From Halopseudomonas formosensis (GTDB lineage Bacteria; Pseudomonadota; Gammaproteobacteria; Pseudomonadales; Pseudomonadaceae): a stretch of DNA of 64,000 nucleotides. Shown here piece by piece: positions 57,859-64,000 of this stretch. The notes beneath the pieces were generated by a model. That model was given only the letters and a program-made list of their open reading frames with translations. It was not told where the DNA came from and searched no databases. The stretch lies in NCBI RefSeq assembly GCF_900115905.1, contig NZ_FOYD01000003.1, positions 1-64,000 on the forward strand, given 5' to 3'. The translations under genes were made by a program, and so were the position numbers. Position 1 is the first letter of the stretch. Each line of letters starts with the position of its first letter.

Positions 57859-59262
57859 ATGAAGACACGTATCGAATCAGACAGCATGGGCAACATCGAA
57901 GTCCCGGCAGATCGCTACTGGGGCGCCCAGACCCAGCGCTCGCTGCAGCATTTTGCGATCGGCGAAGAGCGTATGCCGCTCCCGGTCGTGCATGCCCTGG
58001 CGCTGATCAAGAAGGCCGCCGCCCTGACCAACGGCGAGCTCGGCAATCTGGACAGTGCCCTCGTGGAACTCATCACCCGGGCCGCGGATGAGGTGTTGAC
58101 CGGCCATCTCGACGAACACTTTCCCCTCGCGGTATGGCAGACCGGCAGCGGCACCCAGAGCAACATGAACGTCAACGAGGTACTGGCCAACCGTGCCAAC
58201 GAACTGGCCGGCCAGCCCCTGGGGGGCAAGACGCCGGTACATCCCAATGACCACGTCAACCGTTCACAGAGTTCCAACGATACCTTCCCCAGCGCCATGC
58301 ATGTAGCGGCGGTGATTCAGGTAGACCAGCAGTTGTTGCCTGCCGTCAGTGAACTGCGCGACAGCCTCGAGGCGCAGGCTCGTCGCCACGCGCAGCTGAT
58401 CAAGATCGGTCGTACCCACCTGATGGACGCCACCCCGGTGACCTTCGGCCAGGAGCTGTCGGCCTTTGTCGCACAGCTGGACATGGGCATCGCCGCGCTG
58501 CGCCAGGCGCTGCCGGCGGTCTGCGCCCTGGCCCAGGGCGGTACAGCGGTGGGAACCGGCCTCAACACCCCCGCCGGTTTTGCCGAACGGCTGGCGGATA
58601 AGCTCAGGGCGCTGACCGGCCTGCCCTTCACCTCGGCGAGCAACAAGTTCGCCGCGCTCAGTGGGCATGAGCCGCTGGTCCAGCTGCATGGAGCCTGTCG
58701 TCAACTGGCGGTCACCCTGATGAAGCTGGCCAATGACCTGCGCCTGCTCGGCAGCGGCCCGCGCGCCGGACTGGCTGAAGTGCGCCTGCCGGCCAACGAG
58801 CCGGGCAGCTCGATCATGCCGGGCAAGGTCAATCCCACCCAGTGCGAGGCCCTGTCGATGATCGCCTGTCAGGTGCTGGGCAATGATGTCAGCCTGGGGG
58901 TGGCGGCCAGCCAGGGCCAGCTGCAGCTGAATGTGTACAAGCCGGTCATCATACATACCCTGCTGCAGTCCGTGCGGCTGCTGGCCGATGGTTGCCGGAG
59001 CTTCCGCGAGCACTGCGTGCAGGGGCTGCAGCCCGATGCCCAACGCATGCGTGAACACCTGGACAACAGTCTGATGCTGGTGACGGCCCTGAATCCGGTC
59101 ATCGGCTACGACCGGGCGGCGGAGATCGCCAAGAAGGCCTATGCCGAGGGACTGTCCCTGCGCGAGGCAGCCCTGGCGCTGGGCTATCTGGATGCAGCCG
59201 GCTTCGATCAGGCCGTACGCCCCGAATCCATGCTCGGCAACCCGGCCCCGCTCAGCGATTGA
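57859..59262 (+). CDS. fumC: Class II fumarate hydratase
   Basis: A 467-aa fumarase of the aspartase/fumarase superfamily, converting fumarate to malate. [37 protein letters not shown] and the signature [16 protein letters not shown] are present; the catalytic Ser lies in the SS loop of the signature. No iron-sulfur cluster is needed, so the enzyme resists oxidative damage. The start at 57859 ([11 protein letters not shown]) matches other FumC proteins. Its end overlaps the DMT gene by 11 bases. Confidence 0.95.
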   Translation: MKTRIESDSMGNIEVPADRYWGAQTQRSLQHFAIGEERMPLPVVHALALIKKAAALTNGELGNLDSALVELITRAADEVLTGHLDEHFPLAVWQTGSGTQSNMNVNEVLANRANELAGQPLGGKTPVHPNDHVNRSQSSNDTFPSAMHVAAVIQVDQQLLPAVSELRDSLEAQARRHAQLIKIGRTHLMDATPVTFGQELSAFVAQLDMGIAALRQALPAVCALAQGGTAVGTGLNTPAGFAERLADKLRALTGLPFTSASNKFAALSGHEPLVQLHGACRQLAVTLMKLANDLRLLGSGPRAGLAEVRLPANEPGSSIMPGKVNPTQCEALSMIACQVLGNDVSLGVAASQGQLQLNVYKPVIIHTLLQSVRLLADGCRSFREHCVQGLQPDAQRMREHLDNSLMLVTALNPVIGYDRAAEIAKKAYAEGLSLREAALALGYLDAAGFDQAVRPESMLGNPAPLSD

Positions 59263-60214
59263 CCCCTTGCCGCAGGCGCCGGGTCCGCCACTGGTGCAGC
59301 AGGGTCGGCGCCAGGGCGATGAGCGCCGAGCCCGACACCACCAGCAGGGCCCCCAGATAGGCCAGGCTGTTGAGCAGCTCGGGCTGGATAACGGTAGGCC
59401 AGAGTGCGGAGCCCAGGCCAACCAGGGCGAAGGTGAACAATGGCGTGGTGGCCACGGTGGCGCCGACCCGGGAGGCTTCCCAGTGCACCAGTGCTTCGGC
59501 AAAGGCGCCGTAGGCCACCAGGGTGTTCAGGCAGCAGCCCAGCAGCATCCACAACTGCAGCGCGTCGAGCTGCAGGATCTGGCTGGGTGTCACCAGCGGC
59601 AGCATCAGTACCGCGCAGGCCAGATAGATCACCAGCATGATGCTGACCGACGACCAGACGGTCAGCAGCTGCTTCTGGGCCAGCCCGTACAACGCCCAGG
59701 CGAAGGCCGCCGCCAGGGTAATGAGAATGCCGAGGGTGTAGTCGGTGAGCTGGGTGAAGAGCTCCTCCAGCCGCTGATTGAAGAACAGCACGAAGCCCAG
59801 CAGCAGTATTGCCAGACCCGCCAGTTGCCCGATACCGAAGCGCTCTCCGAATACCAGCATGCTGCCGAACATCAGCATGATGGGCGCCAACTGGATCATC
59901 AGCTGCATGGTGCCGGGGGTCAGGCGATCCAGCCCCTGAACATAAAGCACATAGTTGCAGCCCAGCCCCAGCACCGCGACCGCCAGCAACCAGCGGTTTG
60001 CCGGGGACAGCGACCGCAGGGATGGCAGCTGGCCACGGACGCCGAGCCAGATCAGCAGCACCACCCCCGAGGACAGCATGCGATACCAGGAGACAGTCGC
60101 TGCATCCATGCCCTGCAGCACCTGCTTGAGCATGATCGGCAGCACGCCCCAGAGCAGCGTGGTGGTCAACGCCAACAGGAATCCGTACAACCAGCGACCG
60201 GATGTGACATGCAT
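59252..60214 (-). CDS. EamA/DMT-superfamily exporter (RhaT/RarD-like)
   Basis: A 320-aa membrane protein with ten predicted helices as two EamA repeats. [35 protein letters not shown] and [27 protein letters not shown] are typical of drug/metabolite transporters. The substrate cannot be predicted. It overlaps fumC by 11 bases on the opposite strand and has no partner regulator nearby. Confidence 0.9.
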   Translation of the reverse strand: MHVTSGRWLYGFLLALTTTLLWGVLPIMLKQVLQGMDAATVSWYRMLSSGVVLLIWLGVRGQLPSLRSLSPANRWLLAVAVLGLGCNYVLYVQGLDRLTPGTMQLMIQLAPIMLMFGSMLVFGERFGIGQLAGLAILLLGFVLFFNQRLEELFTQLTDYTLGILITLAAAFAWALYGLAQKQLLTVWSSVSIMLVIYLACAVLMLPLVTPSQILQLDALQLWMLLGCCLNTLVAYGAFAEALVHWEASRVGATVATTPLFTFALVGLGSALWPTVIQPELLNSLAYLGALLVVSGSALIALAPTLLHQWRTRRLRQGVNR

Positions 60215-60505
60215 GGGGATTTCTCGATTCGAAGAGGAAAGGCAGCGTCCATTGTAAGGTCCGGGGCAAGGACTTAACAGCCGCGGAAGTATCAGTCGCT
60301 TCGCGACAAGCGCCTTCGGTCATGTAGCCAAATGGTCTAAAAGACGCTCGCCGGCTTCTGGAATAGTATGAAAAGCGGGCGATACTACAAATGGACGTTG
60401 TGAGGAAAACGCGCACAACGGATAGTCGGACCCATGCTCGCCCCCTGCGGATTGACTGGATTCGTCCGTACCGGGCCTGCGATCAGAACAATAAAAGGTG
60501 TGTCC

Positions 60506-60595
60506 ATGAAATATTCCATTCAGGCGAAATTGCCGAGCGTTGCGCTGATCTTTCTGGCGACCTGGTTGCTGCTGATCCTGCCCAATATGGGCTGA
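60506..60595 (+). CDS. 29-residue single-pass membrane peptide
   Basis: An ATG with AAAGG eight bases upstream opens a 29-codon frame starting MKYSIQAKLPS and followed by VALIFLATWLLLILPNMG, a strongly hydrophobic helix, then a TGA. Charge at the N terminus (two Lys) suits insertion with the N terminus inside. It lies 47 bases upstream of mnmC on the same strand. No family was recognised; small membrane peptides of this kind often regulate a transporter or sensor. Function unknown. Confidence 0.55.
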   Translation: MKYSIQAKLPSVALIFLATWLLLILPNMG

Positions 60596-60642
60596 GGCTT
60601 TTCCGGTTACAATGGCGCGCCCCAGTGTGCGCCGGAGTAACC

Positions 60643-62625
60643 GTGAATACGCCCCCCTTTGCCCAGTTGAGCTGGTCGGAAGACGGTCAGCCCTTTTCCA
60701 CCCGCTTCGATGATGTGTACTTCTCCCGGGAGTCCGGGCTGGCGGAAACCCGCCATGTGTTCCTGCAGCACAATGATCTGTCCCGACGCTGGCGCAACCT
60801 GCCCCCAGGAACCCGATTCTGCATCGGTGAAACCGGCTTCGGTACCGGCCTGAACTTTCTCTGCGCCTGGCAACTCTGGGACGAGCTGGCACCGGCGGAT
60901 GCCCGGCTGCATTTCGTCAGCTGCGAAAAATATCCCCTCCGCCGCGAGGATCTGCAGCGTGCCCTGGCACTCTGGACGGAGCTGACTCCCTGGGCCGACC
61001 AGCTGCTGGCCCAGTACAGCGACCTGGCGCCCGGCTGGCAGCACTTCAATCTGGCAGATGGACGGGTCACCCTGACCCTGCTGATCGGCGACGTCCTGGA
61101 TACCCTGCCCCAGCTGGATGCCCGAGTCGATGCCTGGTTCCTGGACGGGTTCGCTCCAGCCAGGAACCCGGACATGTGGCAGCCGGCACTCTACGCCCAG
61201 CTTGCCCGGCTATCTGCCCCCGCCGCCACCCTGGCCACCTTCACCAGCGTCGGCGAGGTCCGCCGCGGCCTGCAGGCGGTCGGCTTCGAGATGCGCAAGG
61301 TCAAGGGTTACGGGCGCAAGCGGGAAATGCTCTGCGGCACCCTGGCCGGCGCCGGCGCCGGCGCCGCTGCCTGGAGCGCCCCCTGGCTGGCCCGCCCCGG
61401 GTCGCCGGCCGGCGAGCGCAGCGCGCTGATCGTAGGCGCTGGACTGGCCGGCTGCGCTACCGCCCTGGCCCTGGCACGACGCGGCTGGCAGGTGACCCTG
61501 ATAGAACGGCATGACCGGGCCGCAGCCGAAGCCTCCGGCAATACTCAGGGCATTCTCTACTGCAAGCTCTCGGCTCATCAGACGCCCCTGTCGCGCTACG
61601 TTCAGGCCAGCTATGCCTTCGGCCTGCGCCTGCTGCATCAGATCCTGCCGCAGGGCCAGGACAGCTGGCAGGCCTGCGGCGTACTGCAGCTGTGCACCGA
61701 TGACCGGGAGCGTCAACGGCAGCTGGCCCTTGCGGAACAGGGTTATCCGGAGAGCTTCCTGTGTGCGGTGGATGCCGACCGGGCCAGCACGCTGGCGGGC
61801 GTGGCAGTAAATCGACCGGGGCTGTTCTTCCCCGGCGCCGGCTGGGTGCACCCACCGAGTCTGTGCCGGGCCATGCTGCAGCACGGCAACATTCGTCTGC
61901 TCACCCACAGCGAAGCCATGTCTCTGCAACACCGGGACGGCGAATGGCAGGCACTGGATGAAAAGGGGCGGTCACTGGCCCGGGCCAGCGTCGCCGTTAT
62001 CTGCTCGGCCAACGACAGCCAGCGCTTTGCCCAGACCGCCGAACTGCCACTCAAGCCCATCCGCGGCCAGGTCACCCAGTTGCCGGCCACCAGCAGCAGC
62101 AAGACACTGAAGACGGTGCTCTGCGCCGAAGGCTATATCTCGCCGGCGCGTCATGACGAACACCATGTGGGTGCCAGCTTCCGTTTCGATCGCCTGGATA
62201 CTGAGCCGAGCAGCGAGGAGAACCACAACAACCTGCAGCTGATCGGCCAGCTGTCGCCGGAGCTTGCCGGACACCTGCAGCTCGAGACGCTGGACGCCGA
62301 CCGGTTGCCGGCACGCGCCGCCCTGCGCTGCACTTCACCGGACTACCTGCCACTGATAGGCCCGGTGGTGGATGCCCAGGCCTTCCGCGAGCGCTACGCA
62401 GAGCTGGCCAAGGATGCCTCGCGCCAGCCGACCGCGCCGGCCCCCTGGTATCCGGGGCTCTACATCAACGCCGGTCACGGCTCGCGAGGCATGATCAGCT
62501 GCCCGCTGAGTGGCGAGCTGATCGCCGCCTGGCTGAACGACGAGCCACTGCCCCTGCCCGCAGATGTGGTGGCAGCGGTACATCCGACGCGTTTCATGCT
62601 GCGCCGGCTGATCCGGGGCCGCTGA
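60643..62625 (+). CDS. mnmC: Bifunctional tRNA mnm5s2U biosynthesis protein MnmC
   Basis: A 660-aa two-domain enzyme. The N-terminal methyltransferase (about 1-245) has GETGFGTGLNFLCAW and DAWFLDGFAPARNPDMW; the C-terminal FAD oxidase begins at ALIVGAGLAGCATALAL (about 260) and ends with YINAGHGSRGMISCPLSGE. It finishes the wobble modification of tRNA by removing the carboxymethyl group and methylating the amine. Translation begins at GTG 60643 with GGAG five bases upstream; the upstream in-frame extension is not conserved. Confidence 0.95.
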   Translation: MNTPPFAQLSWSEDGQPFSTRFDDVYFSRESGLAETRHVFLQHNDLSRRWRNLPPGTRFCIGETGFGTGLNFLCAWQLWDELAPADARLHFVSCEKYPLRREDLQRALALWTELTPWADQLLAQYSDLAPGWQHFNLADGRVTLTLLIGDVLDTLPQLDARVDAWFLDGFAPARNPDMWQPALYAQLARLSAPAATLATFTSVGEVRRGLQAVGFEMRKVKGYGRKREMLCGTLAGAGAGAAAWSAPWLARPGSPAGERSALIVGAGLAGCATALALARRGWQVTLIERHDRAAAEASGNTQGILYCKLSAHQTPLSRYVQASYAFGLRLLHQILPQGQDSWQACGVLQLCTDDRERQRQLALAEQGYPESFLCAVDADRASTLAGVAVNRPGLFFPGAGWVHPPSLCRAMLQHGNIRLLTHSEAMSLQHRDGEWQALDEKGRSLARASVAVICSANDSQRFAQTAELPLKPIRGQVTQLPATSSSKTLKTVLCAEGYISPARHDEHHVGASFRFDRLDTEPSSEENHNNLQLIGQLSPELAGHLQLETLDADRLPARAALRCTSPDYLPLIGPVVDAQAFRERYAELAKDASRQPTAPAPWYPGLYINAGHGSRGMISCPLSGELIAAWLNDEPLPLPADVVAAVHPTRFMLRRLIRGR

Positions 62626-62627
62626 AC

Positions 62628-63383
62628 TCAGGCCAGCAGATTGGTGATCCCGTCGTACAGCAGCTTGCAGCCGGTGAAGAACAGGAAGACGTAGCACAGT
62701 TGGTAGATCAGTTCCTGATTGGTGCGCTGCAGCATCCAGAACCCCAGACGAATGCCGATCGGGGCCAGCGGCAGCAGCACCAGGGCAGTCAGCAGGTTGC
62801 TGGTGTCGAACAGCCCCAGCTGGATGTAGAAGGGAATCTTGGCGAAGTTGACCACGGCGAAGAAGACCGCGATGGTGCCCATCAACAGGGTCTTGTCCAG
62901 CTTCTGCGGCAGCAGATAGACGTTGATCGGCGGCCCGCCCGCGTGGATGCTGAAGCTGGTAAAACCGGCGATGGTACCCCAGAAGCCGCCGCGCCAGCGG
63001 CTCACTCCCCGGGTCGGCGGCTCGCCCCGACGCAGCCAGATATTCAGGGTGAAGACCAGCGCGATAATGCCGATCATCAGCTGGATATGCGCCTCGCTCA
63101 TCCAGCGAAAGCCCACCCAGGCCAGCACCGTGCCGACCAGCGCCGCCGGCACTATGATGCGCAGATTGGGCAGACTCCAGCGCCCGCGGAAGGTCCGCAG
63201 TGCCACCAGGTCCATGGTGCAGAGTATCGGCAGCAGTATCGCCGCCGCCTGCTGGGGCGGCATGACCAGGGTCATCAGCGGTACCGAAAGTATGGCGATA
63301 TTGCCGCCGAAACCACCCTTGGCTATGCCGTAGAGCAGCACGGCGGGGATGGCGCAGAGATAGAACAGGGGATCAGTTAGCAT
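62628..63383 (-). CDS. TauE/SafE family anion permease
   Basis: A 251-aa membrane protein with about seven to eight helices. GIAKGGFGGNIAILSVPLMTLVMPPQQAAAILLPIL and GFTSFSIHAGGPPINVYLLPQKLDK are TauE/SafE signatures. Members export sulfite, sulfoacetate or other anions. The start at 63383 is preferred because the extra upstream residues are less hydrophobic. It converges on mnmC with a two-base gap. Confidence 0.92.
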   Translation of the reverse strand: MLTDPLFYLCAIPAVLLYGIAKGGFGGNIAILSVPLMTLVMPPQQAAAILLPILCTMDLVALRTFRGRWSLPNLRIIVPAALVGTVLAWVGFRWMSEAHIQLMIGIIALVFTLNIWLRRGEPPTRGVSRWRGGFWGTIAGFTSFSIHAGGPPINVYLLPQKLDKTLLMGTIAVFFAVVNFAKIPFYIQLGLFDTSNLLTALVLLPLAPIGIRLGFWMLQRTNQELIYQLCYVFLFFTGCKLLYDGITNLLA

Positions 63384-63483
63384 GGGCACCGCAAAGGCAT
63401 GGAAAAGCCGACAGTGTATCATTGACGCGTAGCCCCGCCCGTGGGTTCCCCCTGTTCAGTCCGTCATCCGGGAAGTAGACACC

Positions 63484-63729
63484 ATGCTGATACCCCACAC
63501 CCTGCTCGACCCCGAAACCCTGCAGCGCCTGCTGGAGGACTTCGTCACCCGCGACGGCACCGACAACGGTTACGAGGCCACCCTGCAGCAGCGGGTCGAG
63601 CGCCTGCGCCGGCAGATCGAACGCAGCGAAGTGCTGATCGTATTCCATCCCGAGACCGGTGATACCAGCCTCGCCCACCGCCGGGATGTCCCGCCGGAAC
63701 TGCTGCGCGAACTGCGGGAAACGCTCTGA
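63484..63729 (+). CDS. UPF0270 / YheU-family protein
   Basis: An 81-aa cytoplasmic protein of the YheU family: MLIPHTLLDPETLQRLLEDFVTRDGTDNGY and LQQRVERLRRQIERSEVLIVFHPETGDT match the pattern L-x-P-x-T-L-x-x-L-x-x-x-F-V-x-R-x-G-T-D-x-G. The function of the family is unknown. The start has GAAGTAG upstream. Confidence 0.88.
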   Translation: MLIPHTLLDPETLQRLLEDFVTRDGTDNGYEATLQQRVERLRRQIERSEVLIVFHPETGDTSLAHRRDVPPELLRELRETL

Positions 63730-63769
63730 GTCCCACCTGCTACCGGGTGACGCACCCGGACCGAGATGC

Positions 63770-63798
63770 TTGGAGTACGGCGGACAAGGGACTAATAT
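63770..63798 (+). promoter_or_regulatory. Sigma-70-type promoter of the edge gene
   Basis: TTGGAG (63770-63775) and TAATAT (63793-63798) are exactly 17 bases apart. The expected start point is near 63805, leaving a leader of about 33 bases before the ATG at 63838. Confidence 0.7.
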
Positions 63799-63837
63799 AG
63801 ATGGCCTTATACCCACGCGGGTCCGATGAGGTAAATG

Positions 63838-64000
63838 ATGAAACTGCGTTCTCCCCTGATTCTTGTTGCCCTGCTGGGCTTCGCCACACTGGTATCGGCA
63901 GAAAGCGTCGAGACCACTGACACACCGCCCTATGTCTGCACCCCGGAAGAAGCCCTGAAGAAGGCGGAAGAAACCGCCATCACCATCAATGAGATTGCCG
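63838..64000 (+). CDS. Secreted protein of unknown family, N-terminal part (cut by window edge)
   Basis: At least 54 codons run off the right edge. A signal peptide (LRSPLILVALLGFATLVSAES) is followed by a Thr/Glu-rich mature start with a Cys in PPYVCTPEEALKKAEE. GAGG lies six bases upstream of the second of two ATGs (63838), which is preferred to 63835. A sigma-70-type promoter precedes it. No family is recognised from the visible part. Confidence 0.7.
   Translation, partial: MKLRSPLILVALLGFATLVSAESVETTDTPPYVCTPEEALKKAEETAITINEIA

Noticed and set aside
60215-60505. tRNA or small RNA gene in the gap before the 29-codon peptide gene
   Set aside because: No cloverleaf, terminator hairpin or other recognisable RNA feature was found by eye.

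Overview
The window is a high-GC, densely coded stretch of gammaproteobacterial chromosome, most likely from Pseudomonas sensu lato or a close relative such as Halopseudomonas (lineage is an inference; no composition was computed). The evidence is gene order and gene architecture: gyrA-serC-pheA-hisC-tyrA/aroA-cmk-rpsA followed by ihfB-lapA-lapB-pyrF, the fused prephenate dehydrogenase/EPSP synthase, ubiG-mupP-yciK, rnm-yciO-trpS-scpA-scpB-rluB, DNR/NorR nitric-oxide control, a MASE2 adenylate cyclase (CyaB type) and a PlpD-type patatin autotransporter. I recognise 63 protein genes, two of them cut by the window edges. I see no rRNA, tRNA, CRISPR array or prophage. No gap between genes exceeds 300 bases.

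1-11.6 kb is the accessory, catabolic part. The left edge cuts an IS110-family transposase whose upstream non-coding segment (281-416) has hairpin structure and may encode a bridge RNA. A minus-strand acyl-CoA dehydrogenase/thiolase/MFS group follows, then a secreted methyltransferase-like protein. A plus-strand operon (6210-11205) encodes an ACAD10/11-like acyl-CoA dehydrogenase, an SDR, an APH-fold kinase, a SurE-like phosphatase and a second SDR. The kinase plus dehydrogenase pairing resembles systems that phosphorylate hydroxyacyl-CoA, and the SurE paralogue in the operon is unexpected.

11.6-21.4 kb holds rRNA hydroxylation (rlhA) and a nitric-oxide/anaerobiosis block: norR, a hemerythrin-type iron-centre protein, a CopD-like membrane protein, nnrS, hemN and dnr. 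Between norR and the hemerythrin gene are three GGT-N7-ACC NorR boxes and a near-perfect sigma-54 promoter. Between hemN and dnr is an FNR/DNR box placed about -41.5 from a possible hemN start point. A meso-diaminopimelate dehydrogenase gene (ddh), unusual in this lineage, sits inside the block.

21.5-44.1 kb is core housekeeping: pyrimidine synthesis, LPS regulation, IHF, ribosomal protein S1, aromatic amino acid synthesis, DNA gyrase, ubiquinone synthesis, peptidoglycan recycling, chromosome condensation and tRNA charging. The gene upstream of gyrA occupies the mtnA position but has lost the catalytic Cys and Asp of MtnA.

44.2-64 kb mixes envelope stress, second messenger and maintenance genes: a Cpx-like module (regulator, CpxP/Spy-like periplasmic protein behind a CpxR-type box, sensor kinase), a nitroreductase, an Mpo1-like protein, cyaB, plpD, recQ, a DsbA-family protein, trhO, bolA, fumC, a DMT exporter, a 29-codon membrane peptide gene, mnmC, a TauE/SafE permease, a UPF0270 gene and a truncated secreted protein gene at the right edge.
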